DNA of 64,000 bases, from assembly GCA_900768875.1 (NCBI GenBank), contig CAAGEP010000003.1, positions 1 to 64,000 on the forward strand, read 5' to 3'. Position numbers and translations under genes: made by a program. Below the pieces are notes generated by a model. That model did not search any database, had not been told where the DNA came from, and worked only from the letters and a program-made list of their open reading frames with translations. Shown piece by piece: positions 53,929 to 63,045 of this stretch. How positions within the stretch are numbered: the first letter of the stretch is position 1; each line of letters starts with the position of its first letter. This stretch comes from Alphaproteobacteria bacterium (GTDB lineage: Bacteria > Pseudomonadota > Alphaproteobacteria > CAAGCB01 > CAG-977).

Positions 53929-55274
53929 TGCGGAAAATCATTGACGCGCAAAGACGCTTTTTTGAAACGGGCAAAACGCTGGACGTAAAGTTCAGAATCG
54001 CCGCTTTGAAACGCTTGAACCAGAGCATTAAAGCGTTTGAACCGCGGATTTTGGACGCGCTGAAAGCCGATTTGGGCAAAAGCGCGACCGAAGCGTATAT
54101 GACCGAAGTCGGCATGACGCTGGCGGAACTGAGCTTTATGCTGAAGCATACCAAAAAATTCGCCCGCAAGCGTTCGGTCAAAACGCCGCTGGCGCAATTT
54201 TACGCCAAAACGTACGAGCTGCGCGTGCCGTACGGCGTCGCTTTGGTGATGAGCCCGTGGAACTATCCTTTTATGCTGACGATGGAGCCGCTGATTGACG
54301 CGATTGCGGCGGGCAATACCGTTGTGGTCAAACCGTCCGCTTACGCCCCCGAAACGGCGCGTGTTTTGGCGGATGTGCTTGCCGGCTGCTTTGCCCCCGA
54401 ATATGTCGCGGTCGTGCAGGGCGGGCGCGAAGTCAACGCCGATTTGCTGGACAACCGCTTTGATGTCATCTGCTTTACGGGCGGCAAGACGGTCGGGCGA
54501 ATCGTGATGGAAAAAGCGGCGAAATTCTTAACGCCCGTGTGCCTTGAACTGGGCGGGAAAAGCCCGTGTCTGGTCGATTCGACGGCGAATTTGAAAGTTG
54601 CCGCCCGCCGCATTGTGTTCGGCAAGTTTTTAAACTGCGGGCAAACGTGCGTCGCTCCCGATTATCTGATTGTCGAATCCGCGGTCAAAGACAAGCTGTT
54701 GAGCTTGATTGACGCGGAAATCAAACGGCAGTTCGGTGAAAATCCGCTGGAAAATCCCGACTACGGCAGAATCGTGAACCGCAAGCATTTCGAGCGGTTG
54801 ACAAGCTTGTGTCCGACGGCAAAAAGCAATCTCGAAACGCTGCAAATCGCCCCGACGGTGATAAAGGACGCGACGCTTGACCACCCCGCGATGGGCGAAG
54901 AAATCTTCGGTCCTCTGCTGCCCGTTCTGACGGTCGAAAAAATCGCGGAAGCCAAGGAAATCGTTGCGCAAAATCCGATGCCTTTGGCGTTTTACCTGTT
55001 TTCGTCGAATACAAAGACGCAAAAGGATTTGACGACGGGCGTTCAATTCGGCGGCGGGTGCGTCAACGACACGATTATCCACTTGGCAACCAGCGAAGCG
55101 GGATTCGGCGGCGTTGGCGAAAGCGGTATCGGCGCGTATCACGGCAAAACGGGCTTTGAAACCTTTACGCACGTCAAAACAATCGTTGATAAAAAGACGT
55201 TTTTGGATTTGCCTTTGCGCTATCAGCCCTATGCGTCGTGGAAAGACAAACTGATTCGCCTGTTTGTGCGCTAA
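53928..55274 (+). CDS. Aldehyde dehydrogenase (ALDH3-like)
   Basis: The 448-residue protein is short, like class 3 fatty/aromatic aldehyde dehydrogenases. It has SPWNYPFMLTMEPL, the catalytic Glu in LELGGKSPCLVD and the catalytic Cys in LNCGQTCVAPDY, so unlike the 8074-9543 protein it should be active. It overlaps the ADH stop by one base. The pair could convert a long-chain alcohol to acid, or the reverse under fermentation. Confidence 0.92.
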   Translation: MRKIIDAQRRFFETGKTLDVKFRIAALKRLNQSIKAFEPRILDALKADLGKSATEAYMTEVGMTLAELSFMLKHTKKFARKRSVKTPLAQFYAKTYELRVPYGVALVMSPWNYPFMLTMEPLIDAIAAGNTVVVKPSAYAPETARVLADVLAGCFAPEYVAVVQGGREVNADLLDNRFDVICFTGGKTVGRIVMEKAAKFLTPVCLELGGKSPCLVDSTANLKVAARRIVFGKFLNCGQTCVAPDYLIVESAVKDKLLSLIDAEIKRQFGENPLENPDYGRIVNRKHFERLTSLCPTAKSNLETLQIAPTVIKDATLDHPAMGEEIFGPLLPVLTVEKIAEAKEIVAQNPMPLAFYLFSSNTKTQKDLTTGVQFGGGCVNDTIIHLATSEAGFGGVGESGIGAYHGKTGFETFTHVKTIVDKKTFLDLPLRYQPYASWKDKLIRLFVR

Positions 55275-55343
55275 AATCCTTGTCAAACGGCAACTTTCGT
55301 TTTATGTTCCGGATTTGGACGAAAAAGCGGGGGATTGTGTCGA

Positions 55344-56675
55344 ATGATTGCGCAGGAACTGAAAAACGACAAAATCGTTTTGTACAACGTGTTCAAGTGG
55401 CTGATTTTAGCGACTTTGGCAGGCGTTTTGACGGGCGCGTTCATTCGGCTGTTTCTGTTTTTGCTGGAAAAAGGCATTGATTTCGTAACCGCTTTGCCCG
55501 ATTGGCGGTATGCGCTGATTCCCGTCGGGCTGTTCGCCAGTTTGTACGTTGTCAAGATTTTTGCCCCTTCCGCCGAAGGACACGGCACGGACAAAGTGAT
55601 TTTCGCCATTCATTACCGCGCGTCCAGAATTCCGTTCGCCGTCGTTCCCGTCAAAATCTTGTCGACGTTGGCGACTTTGGCGACAGGCGGCGTTGTCGGC
55701 ACGGAAGGTCCCAGCGTGCAAATCGGCGCGGGGCTGATGTCGGAAGCCGCCTTGTTGTTCCGCTTTACGGAGCGCGAACGCAAAAAGCTGGTCATTTGCG
55801 GAACCGCCGCCGCGCTTTCCGCCGTGTTCGGCGCGCCGATTGCGGGCGCGGTGTTCGGGGTCGAAGTGTTGTTCGTCGGCGAATTCTTTTATCCCATTTT
55901 ACTGCCCGCCGTCATCAGCAGCGTTGCGGCATACTTTACCTGTGTTCAGCTGGGGATGGTGTACGCCGTGCCGCAAATCGCCGTTCCCGAACTGGGGATT
56001 CCCGTGTTGCTGTGGACGTTCGCCGCGGCTTTGTTTTTCAGCGTCGTGTGCGTGCTTCATATTGAAATTGTCGAAGGAATCGGCAATTACGCCAAAAAAC
56101 TGAAACTTCCCGATTGGGTCAAAACCTTAATCGCAAGCGGTGTTTTGCTGACCGTTGCGGCGTTTTCGGGCGATACTTATCTCAGGACGGGGGAAATCGG
56201 GCTGAATAAAATTCTGGCGGGGGAAAACGTGCTGTGGTGCGCTTTTGCGCTGAAATCGTTTTTGCTTGCCGTGACGTTGGCGGGCGGCGGGTCGGGCGGC
56301 GTTTTGACCCCGACTTTTTATATCGGGGCGGCGGCGGGCGCGCTGTTCGCAAGCGTGTTCGGACTGGATGTCGGATTTTTCGGCGCTTTGGGTTTTGTCG
56401 CGTGCGTCGCGGGCGCGGTCAACACGCCGATGGCGGCGACTTTTCTGGCTATCGGATTGTTCGGCGAAGCGATTGCGCCTTATGCGGGGATTGTGTGCGT
56501 GCTGACCTATATGCTGGTCGGAGCGCGCAGTTTGTACCCGACGCAAATTCTGGTGCATCCGAAATCCGACGCTTTCGTACTGGCGGAACCCGCAAACAGG
56601 CATAGTTGGAAAGTCCGTCCCGTCAGTTTCCGAAAGCGTAAAAACAAACGCCGTTTCTTTAAATCAAACCGATGA
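55344..56675 (+). CDS. ClC family chloride channel/antiporter
   Basis: The 443-residue membrane protein has the ClC signature GTEGPSVQIGAG, including the gating Glu, and GGGSGGVLTPTFYIGAAAG. The first selectivity motif (GSGIP in classic members) is EGHGTDKV here, a variant known in some bacterial ClCs. It moves Cl- and possibly H+ across the inner membrane. No CBS domains are present. I choose the ATG at 55344 over an earlier TTG. Its 3' end overlaps the convergent NSS gene by 17 bases. Confidence 0.9.
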   Translation: MIAQELKNDKIVLYNVFKWLILATLAGVLTGAFIRLFLFLLEKGIDFVTALPDWRYALIPVGLFASLYVVKIFAPSAEGHGTDKVIFAIHYRASRIPFAVVPVKILSTLATLATGGVVGTEGPSVQIGAGLMSEAALLFRFTERERKKLVICGTAAALSAVFGAPIAGAVFGVEVLFVGEFFYPILLPAVISSVAAYFTCVQLGMVYAVPQIAVPELGIPVLLWTFAAALFFSVVCVLHIEIVEGIGNYAKKLKLPDWVKTLIASGVLLTVAAFSGDTYLRTGEIGLNKILAGENVLWCAFALKSFLLAVTLAGGGSGGVLTPTFYIGAAAGALFASVFGLDVGFFGALGFVACVAGAVNTPMAATFLAIGLFGEAIAPYAGIVCVLTYMLVGARSLYPTQILVHPKSDAFVLAEPANRHSWKVRPVSFRKRKNKRRFFKSNR

Positions 56676-57969
56676 CGTTCAGCAAAACGGTCGCGACGGC
56701 TATCGGCGTGATGTAGCGTACCGAAAAGGCAAACGCCGTTTCCGCCGCTTTGGAATGGAAAACGTTGAGCTTGTCAACGCCCAAAACCCAGCCCGTTGCG
56801 ATGCAAATCAAAAATCCGCCCGTCGGCAGCAGGATGTTTGACGCCAGAAAATCGAACTGGTCGAACAAAATCTTGCCCCCGATTTTAAAGCCGCTGAGGA
56901 CTCCGAACGACAGCGATACCAGCACGCCGCCGACCAAAGACAACAAACTGTAAGAGATGACAGCTTTTTTGCGGGTCATTTTCCATTGATCGCACAGGAA
57001 CGTCACGACGACTTCCATCAGCGACATGGATGATGTCAGCGCCGCCATCAGCAGCAAAGCGAAAAACACCAGACTGAAAAACGCGCCGAACGGAATCGAT
57101 GCGAAAATTTTCGGGAACGTGATAAAGACCAGCGACGGTCCCGCGTTCATCGAAATTCCGAACGCGAACACGGCGGGAAAAATCGTCAGTCCCGTCAGCA
57201 GGGAAACCAGCGTGTCCAGAGTCGGAACGGGCCACATGGTTTTAAAAACTTTCGCTTCCGTGTTGGCGTACGATCCGAACGTGATGTAAATTCCCATGCC
57301 GACCGACAGGGAAAAGAACGCTTGCCCCAACGCCTGCAGGAACGTTTCCCCCGTGATTTTGGAAAAATCGGGTTTGAAAAAGAACTTCACGCCGTCCAAA
57401 GCGTTCGGCAAAGTCAGCGAACGCGCCATTAAAATCAACAACAGGACGAACAAAGCGGGCATCATGATTTTGCATGCTTTTTCGATGCCGTTTTGGATGC
57501 CGCGGTAGACGATGACGCCCGTCAGACCCAAAAACAGCGCAAAGTACAGGGCGGGCGGGACGGGTGACGCGATAAAGGTGCTGAAGTGTTCTTCAAAGTT
57601 TTCCAAAGTCGTCAAAGAAAAGCTTTCCGCGATGTACGCCATAATCCAGCCGCCGATGACGCAGTAATACGGTACGATAATCGATCCTGCCAGAATTCCG
57701 ATTCCGCCGATAAATCCGAATTTGGGGTTAATCGCTTTCAGCGCGCCGACCGCGTCCGTTTTCGCGCGCATGCCCAGCGCCGATTCGACCAAAATCATTG
57801 TCAGCCCGATGGTTGCGACGATTGCCAGATAAATCATCAAAAACGCGCCGCCGCCGTTTTCGGCCGCGACATACGGAAAACGCCACAGATTTCCCAATCC
57901 GACGGCGGACCCTGCCGCCGCCATGACCATTCCCAGTTTCGAGCTGAACGTTGCGCGAACGGAACTCAT
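56659..57969 (-). CDS. Neurotransmitter:sodium symporter (NSS/SNF) family transporter
   Basis: The 436-residue protein has eleven to twelve membrane segments, with the family start LGMVMAAAGSAVGLGNLWRFPYVAAENGGGAFL that forms Na+ and substrate sites as in LeuT. It most likely imports an amino acid with Na+. The start overlaps the stop of the upstream thioredoxin-fold gene by four bases (ATGA), so the two are co-transcribed. Confidence 0.93.
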   Translation of the reverse strand: MSSVRATFSSKLGMVMAAAGSAVGLGNLWRFPYVAAENGGGAFLMIYLAIVATIGLTMILVESALGMRAKTDAVGALKAINPKFGFIGGIGILAGSIIVPYYCVIGGWIMAYIAESFSLTTLENFEEHFSTFIASPVPPALYFALFLGLTGVIVYRGIQNGIEKACKIMMPALFVLLLILMARSLTLPNALDGVKFFFKPDFSKITGETFLQALGQAFFSLSVGMGIYITFGSYANTEAKVFKTMWPVPTLDTLVSLLTGLTIFPAVFAFGISMNAGPSLVFITFPKIFASIPFGAFFSLVFFALLLMAALTSSMSLMEVVVTFLCDQWKMTRKKAVISYSLLSLVGGVLVSLSFGVLSGFKIGGKILFDQFDFLASNILLPTGGFLICIATGWVLGVDKLNVFHSKAAETAFAFSVRYITPIAVATVLLNVIGLI

Positions 57970-58595
57970 AATTCCCCCTCTGTTTCATTAAAATAAATTT
58001 TGGCCGTTTGAATCAGCCGAGTCAGACTTTTGACGCTTTGCGCGCCCGTAATCAAAAATTTTTTGCCGAAGATTAAGCTCGGCACACCGCGGATGCCCTC
58101 TTTGCGCCAAGCGGGAAACGGACGCGTGCCGGCATAGTGCTTTTCCAGTTCGGATTGAAAAGCGTCAATGTTCAAATTCAAACTTTCCGCGATTTGCAGT
58201 AAAACGGAAACTTGTCCGATATCGCAAGCTTGCGTGAAATAAGCGTAAAACACCGCTTCCAGCGTTTCAATGCCTTTGTTTTGCGCAAAACCCGTTTGCA
58301 CCAGAATATGGGACGGCGCGCTGGATTTCACGTCGGGCAGTTTGTCGAACGCAACGAAAATGCCCGTTTCCCGCAGATAGGGCAACAGTTTTTCCTTCAG
58401 CCCCCGCGTGCGTTCGGCGGGACCAAGGCGCACCCTGAGCGAATAGGGCGCAAAATCGTCGGGCGGCGTAATGAAATACGGGCGCACGCCAAGGGTAAAT
58501 TCGTCCCGCGGAAAGCTTTGCACGGCTTTTTTCAACCGGCGCAGTCCGATGTACGACCAGATGCAGACCGTATCCAATACAAAATCGATATTCAT
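57966..58595 (-). CDS. DsbA/FrnE-like thioredoxin-fold protein
   Basis: The 209-residue protein belongs to the DsbA-like family that includes FrnE and 2-hydroxychromene-2-carboxylate isomerase. The active-site motif is VCIWSYIG, where FrnE proteins have VCPWCYIG, so only the first cysteine remains. The cis-Pro segment GVPSLIFGKKF is present. It has no signal peptide and should be cytoplasmic. With one cysteine it could be an isomerase or glutathione-dependent enzyme rather than a disulfide oxidase. It leads the pair with the NSS transporter. Confidence 0.75.
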   Translation of the reverse strand: MNIDFVLDTVCIWSYIGLRRLKKAVQSFPRDEFTLGVRPYFITPPDDFAPYSLRVRLGPAERTRGLKEKLLPYLRETGIFVAFDKLPDVKSSAPSHILVQTGFAQNKGIETLEAVFYAYFTQACDIGQVSVLLQIAESLNLNIDAFQSELEKHYAGTRPFPAWRKEGIRGVPSLIFGKKFLITGAQSVKSLTRLIQTAKIYFNETEGEL

Positions 58596-58606
58596 TGACG
58601 AATCTC

Positions 58607-58622
58607 GTTAAAGTTCTTTAAC
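58607..58622. promoter_or_regulatory. Perfect palindrome between divergent operons
   Basis: GTTAAAG-TT-CTTTAAC is an exact 7+7 inverted repeat. It lies 12 bases upstream of the thioredoxin-fold gene and 52 upstream of the 58674 gene, a plausible operator for either. Confidence 0.5.
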
Positions 58623-58673
58623 TTTCTTACGATAGACTGCTTTTATGTACAAATTCTTAAACAAAGCCGGAAA

Positions 58674-59858
58674 ATGAGCGATTCGGAGAAACAAAAGCAT
58701 GAGGCCGCGGACAGCGAAGAGCAAAAACGCGTCGATTTGGCGCGGGCGCAGCATCGTACACTGAAGCGTCCCGGAAAAAAGGAAAAACGTTTTTCCGAAA
58801 TCGACGGCCGCTATGTTCCGCCCCCCGAACTGCAAAAGGAAATCGACAAACTGGTCGAAGCGAAAGCGCAGGCGGCTCAAAAGAAAAAAGGGTTGCTTAA
58901 GCTGTTTAAACGCGATGCGCCCCCTCTTTCCGCCGAGGAGAAAAACAAGGAAATAGCCGAAAAAAAACGGCAGACTCGTCAAATCCGCGAATTGCGCGGG
59001 ATGCAAAAACGGACGGAAGACGACGACCGCAAGACGGCGGATGCGGCTTTGATTCCGGAAGAGGACGGTTCGCAAAACGATTTCGCGCCCGAACCCAAAC
59101 GGTCGTCGTTTTTGAAAACAGTGTCTTTGCTGAACTCTGAAAGCGCAAAACCCGACGCTTATAAATCTTTGATTGCTTTGCCGCCGCAAAAAAAACTGCC
59201 CGACGGGATTTTGGTTGACGAAATCGCGTATCCGGCGGGCGTGATTTATTGGGATGCTCACGATTTGCTGGCGGATCGGGTCGTGGTGATTCATCGGGTA
59301 TTGCGGCACAATGCGGAACTGCTTTTGTCTGTTTATGCGCCCGATACGGAAAAAAACGGCATTATTCCCGCAAACAGGATTGTGCGCTTGTACGATTTGG
59401 CGTCCATGCGCAAAATCGAAGACGCATACGGCTTTGTGACTCAGGATATTCGTGATGCGGTTCCTTTGAAAAGCGAAAGCTTGATTGACGTTTTGGCGTT
59501 CGCGCGCTACGATTTGCTGCTGCTGGCGGCGGCGTCGGGGGGCAAAAAAAAGCTTGAAAAACGCAAAGAAAAACTGTTTCTTGATTATGTTTCCGTTCGT
59601 TGCGGCGCAATAGCTTTTGACGGGACGGAATTGTTGGACTATATTAAAGCCCTTAATCCGGATGACGGAATGTTTCAAGAGGCTTTGGACGTTTTGACGG
59701 GTTTGCCGCACGAAATCGCGACGGCGTTGGTTCGGACGTTTCTGCAGTTGATGCTGGCGGACGGAATTATGCGCCCGAAACAGCGCGAACTGTACGCCGA
59801 ATTGCTGTATGCCTTGCGGTGCGCCGGTATGGATTTGAATATTATGGGACTCAGATAA
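58674..59858 (+). CDS. Cytoplasmic protein with TerB-like C-terminus, first gene of receptor-like operon
   Basis: The 394-residue protein has no signal peptide or membrane segment. The first 150 residues are extremely charged (Lys/Glu/Arg) and probably disordered or coiled coil. A mixed domain follows (about 165-290). The last 70 residues (LDYIKALNPDD to LRCAGMDLNI) include ALVRTFLQLMLADGIMRPKQRELYAELLYAL, like the TerB fold with its acidic helix pair. It is 11 bases before the periplasmic coiled-coil gene. The function is unknown. Confidence 0.7.
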   Translation: MSDSEKQKHEAADSEEQKRVDLARAQHRTLKRPGKKEKRFSEIDGRYVPPPELQKEIDKLVEAKAQAAQKKKGLLKLFKRDAPPLSAEEKNKEIAEKKRQTRQIRELRGMQKRTEDDDRKTADAALIPEEDGSQNDFAPEPKRSSFLKTVSLLNSESAKPDAYKSLIALPPQKKLPDGILVDEIAYPAGVIYWDAHDLLADRVVVIHRVLRHNAELLLSVYAPDTEKNGIIPANRIVRLYDLASMRKIEDAYGFVTQDIRDAVPLKSESLIDVLAFARYDLLLLAAASGGKKKLEKRKEKLFLDYVSVRCGAIAFDGTELLDYIKALNPDDGMFQEALDVLTGLPHEIATALVRTFLQLMLADGIMRPKQRELYAELLYALRCAGMDLNIMGLR

Positions 59859-59869
59859 AGGGGGACTTT

Positions 59870-60382
59870 ATGCGTTTGCTTTCCATTTCTGCCGTTGCTT
59901 TTGTTGCGGCGACGATTTTGGGCGGGGCTTCGGCGTCGGCTCAAACGACCGAAAACGCTTTGCGCGAAGAATATGAACAAAAGAAACTGCTGATTAACGA
60001 AATGTTCCAAACAAAAGTCGAAAAAATCAGACAAAGAACCGTGCTGCCTCAGGATATTCTGGATACTTTGGTCAGACAGGCCGACGAAGTGCGCGATTTC
60101 GATTTGTACACGCTGGACAGAAAGCTGGAACTGAAATTGCGCCAAGCCAAAGAACGCGATGAAATCCGCAACAAACTGCGGCAGGAAGCTCAAGACCGCG
60201 TTAAATGGTTGTTGAGCAACGAGGAAGCGTTCAAGGCAACCAAAGAAGAACGCGCCGCCGAAGATCAGGCCAAGACGAATAAGGCTGAAGCGAATCCGGT
60301 GCCCGAACAGGCTCCCGTTTCCGCCCCCGCCCCTGAAAAGGCTCCCGCTTCCACGGCGGAACAGGCCGGCGGCAAACAATAA
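59870..60382 (+). CDS. Periplasmic coiled-coil protein
   Basis: The 170-residue protein has a signal peptide (MRLLSISAVAFVAATILGGASASA). A long helical segment (about 30-125) rich in Glu/Lys/Arg/Gln follows, then an Ala/Pro/Glu tail. GGGGGA supports the start at 59870; a 17-residue extension would destroy the signal peptide. It is placed between the TerB-like and the receptor-like genes, 14 bases before the latter, and may be the periplasmic partner of that receptor (inference). Confidence 0.75.
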   Translation: MRLLSISAVAFVAATILGGASASAQTTENALREEYEQKKLLINEMFQTKVEKIRQRTVLPQDILDTLVRQADEVRDFDLYTLDRKLELKLRQAKERDEIRNKLRQEAQDRVKWLLSNEEAFKATKEERAAEDQAKTNKAEANPVPEQAPVSAPAPEKAPASTAEQAGGKQ

Positions 60383-60396
60383 TTCCGGGTGGTTTC

Positions 60397-62535
60397 ATGC
60401 TCCGTTTTTTGACGAAATTTCATTTGGCGACGCGCGTGTACGGCGGTTTTCTGATTGCCGGCGCTTATGCTGTTTTGCTGTGCTTTTTAGCGATGACCGC
60501 CGTCGGAACGGTGCAGAACGAATATGCCAAAGCCAATGCGGTGATTGACGCGTCACGCCAGCTGAACATGTTGGAAACGGATTTTTACGCTTTGGATCAA
60601 TCGCTGTTCTTTTTTGAAAAGCGCAGAAACGCGTCCGAAAAGAAAAAAGTGGAGGACGCTTTTTCCCGCTTTAACGATCGTGCCGCCGAAATTGTTGCCG
60701 CTTTGGCGGCTTCCGATGCGGACGGCAAATACAAAAAAAATGTAACGGAAGTTGCCGGAGCTTATAAAACAGCGCTGGACGGCATATTTTCCTTGTATGA
60801 AAAAAACACGGAAGTCGATGCGAAAGTGCGCAAATTTGCCGACAATTCCGCTGATAAATTGGCCGCGATGATAGAAGACGTCAGCTTGCCGTCCGCGTCG
60901 TTCGCTTTGAACAATCTGCGGGAACAGCTGGAAGACGTGCTGCGCGATCTGGACGCGGAAGAGGGAAATAAAGTCGACCGCAATCGTTTGACGGCGGGTT
61001 TGGCTTCTTTGAAAAAAGCCGTCAATTCCGCCAAACAGGCCGAAATGGTCAATACCAAGCAGTTGAAAGTCGTTGCGGCATCGTTGAAGGCGTTGGATGA
61101 AGAAATCAACCGCAAACTGAAAATTGACGATTCTTTGCGTGACAAAATTCTGCGGCTTTCGTCCGAACGCGCGAAAAGTGTCGAAAAACTGACTTCCGCG
61201 CTGGATGGCTTGGGAATGGCGGCGACGGGATTCGCCGTTAATGCCGAAACCGATAAAATCATTCTGCAGAAACTGTTTGTGTTTTGCGCGGGATTTGCCG
61301 GTGTGTTGGCCGTTGCTTTATCATTTCTGTCTTTGTACGGAATCCGCTATCCGTTGAACCGCTTGGTCGAAAGCGCGCAGGAAATCGCGCACGGAAACCG
61401 ATCCGTGCTGATTCATTTTACCGAACGCGGTGACGAAGTCGGCGCGCTGGCGCGGGCGTTGTCCTCGTTGTCGGCTCATTTGAAAGACTTGCCCGTTTTG
61501 TCCGACAAAACTTTGCTGGGACGTCCCGATACCTATGGCGCACCCGTCAGCTATGTGCCGTTGGGGGCTCCGAACGCCAACGGCGATCAGCCCAAAGACG
61601 AATCCGAAGTCGCTTATTTCGGACAGGGCGTCGGCGTTGACACGGAAAGCCAGCTGTGCCAAATGCTGGGATTGTTGCAACAGCTCAGTTCGTCGGCATC
61701 CGAAATGACCGCCGATATCAAATACCGGTTCAACCAATGTCAGGAACAGCTGACCGCCATGGCGGAAGTGCTGAACTATGTTCACAGCGGTTTGGACGAT
61801 TTGATTTCCCGATCCGATTTGACGGGATTTGATTCGCTGAAAACGGAACTGCAGGGGATGTTCGATTTCTTGCAGGCTTTTTCTCCGTTTGTCGAGTCCA
61901 TTCGTTCAATGGCGGATTCCGTGGTCGAATCGGCGGGATTTTCGACGAAAACGGTTCAACGGGCAAACGATTTCATATCGGATTTGTATAGATGGGTAAA
62001 AGCGACTCTGGATTTGACGATGCAGGTTCGCACGGCGGCCACGGATACCAAAATTTTGGCCTTGAACGCGTCTATCGAAGCCGCCAAAACGGGTGAAAAA
62101 GCCAAAACTTTCGGCGCGGTCGCTCTGGATATCCGCCGCCAAACCCAAAAAACGGAAGACGCCGCGGTGGGATTGTTGGAGCAGTTGAAAGTCGTTCAGC
62201 AAGGGGCTTGCAATTTTGCGGAAGTTGTCAAAAGCATCGAACGGGAAACCCAAGCGACGGCTAAAACGGCCAAAGACGCCGCAAATCTGGCGCAGGACAG
62301 AAAATCGGAAATCGAGCACGCATTGGCATTTTTGCAGTCGGCGGGAAACGAAACGGGACAGCTTCGGGATACGGCTCAATCGCTGCTGCCGTTGCTTAAA
62401 GAATTGCCGGGCAGGCTGGATGTTGCGGAACACCAGCTGCCGTTTTTGGAACGTCAACTGACATCCATTCAGCAAAAAGTCGAAGACTTCGTCGCCGTTC
62501 TGCCGACGTACGAAGAAGAAAAAGATCCCGATTAA
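60397..62535 (+). CDS. Chemoreceptor-like HAMP protein
   Basis: The 712-residue protein has a membrane segment at 9-36, a helical periplasmic sensor region (37-287), a second membrane segment at 288-316 and a HAMP domain (about 317-362). A long cytoplasmic helical part contains KILALNASIEAAKTGEK near residue 552, matching the hairpin tip of methyl-accepting proteins. The tip is otherwise divergent (FGAVALDIRRQTQKTEDAA), and no CheR-binding pentapeptide ends the chain. No chemotaxis or flagellar gene is present in the window. Its stop overlaps the convergent bamE by four bases. Confidence 0.85.
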   Translation: MLRFLTKFHLATRVYGGFLIAGAYAVLLCFLAMTAVGTVQNEYAKANAVIDASRQLNMLETDFYALDQSLFFFEKRRNASEKKKVEDAFSRFNDRAAEIVAALAASDADGKYKKNVTEVAGAYKTALDGIFSLYEKNTEVDAKVRKFADNSADKLAAMIEDVSLPSASFALNNLREQLEDVLRDLDAEEGNKVDRNRLTAGLASLKKAVNSAKQAEMVNTKQLKVVAASLKALDEEINRKLKIDDSLRDKILRLSSERAKSVEKLTSALDGLGMAATGFAVNAETDKIILQKLFVFCAGFAGVLAVALSFLSLYGIRYPLNRLVESAQEIAHGNRSVLIHFTERGDEVGALARALSSLSAHLKDLPVLSDKTLLGRPDTYGAPVSYVPLGAPNANGDQPKDESEVAYFGQGVGVDTESQLCQMLGLLQQLSSSASEMTADIKYRFNQCQEQLTAMAEVLNYVHSGLDDLISRSDLTGFDSLKTELQGMFDFLQAFSPFVESIRSMADSVVESAGFSTKTVQRANDFISDLYRWVKATLDLTMQVRTAATDTKILALNASIEAAKTGEKAKTFGAVALDIRRQTQKTEDAAVGLLEQLKVVQQGACNFAEVVKSIERETQATAKTAKDAANLAQDRKSEIEHALAFLQSAGNETGQLRDTAQSLLPLLKELPGRLDVAEHQLPFLERQLTSIQQKVEDFVAVLPTYEEEKDPD

Positions 62536-62975
62536 TGTGCGGGGGCGTCAGTCGCCAATCGTCCGACATTGCCCGCCATCTGGTCAAAAAAGGACAATTC
62601 CTTGCCGCCCGTTTCCGTTGTTTCCCGATCGGGCGAAATCACTTTGCCGTCCGCCAGCGTTTTTGTTTCGATGCCTTGCAAAACACCGGAACGGTCGAAT
62701 CTTAAAACCGTAACGGTACGTTCAAATTCAACGGGCTTGAAAAAGGCCGTTCTTTTCTGTTTGGACATAATGTACAGCCAGTTTTCCGTGTCAAAAGTCG
62801 ACCGCGCGGTCGGCGTGCCGAGCACACCGGCGACGGTCGTGTACGACGTTTCCCCGACTTTCAAAGACGCCAAATCGTCCGCATCCAACGCATCGCCGTG
62901 CGTATCAATCATCGGGGCGCATCCGCTCAGTACAACGGCGGCGGTTAAAACTTTGAAACGAAAAAACGGAGGCAT
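62532..62975 (-). CDS. bamE: Outer membrane assembly lipoprotein BamE (SmpA/OmlA)
   Basis: The 147-residue lipoprotein has lipobox LSGC and the SmpA/OmlA motif VGETSYTTVAGVLGTPTARSTFDTENWLYI. It is an accessory subunit of the BAM complex. Divergent bamE next to DUF177/yceD and plsX is a typical alphaproteobacterial arrangement. In many relatives a ubiquinol-cytochrome c chaperone gene lies between bamE and yceD; it is absent here, which fits loss of aerobic respiration. Confidence 0.9.
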   Translation of the reverse strand: MPPFFRFKVLTAAVVLSGCAPMIDTHGDALDADDLASLKVGETSYTTVAGVLGTPTARSTFDTENWLYIMSKQKRTAFFKPVEFERTVTVLRFDRSGVLQGIETKTLADGKVISPDRETTETGGKELSFFDQMAGNVGRLATDAPAH

Positions 62976-63045
62976 GTCCTCTTGTCCTTGAAAAAAAATC
63001 GAAGTGCTTTAGAATAAAACCGATTTTACACAAAGGACGTTGCGA

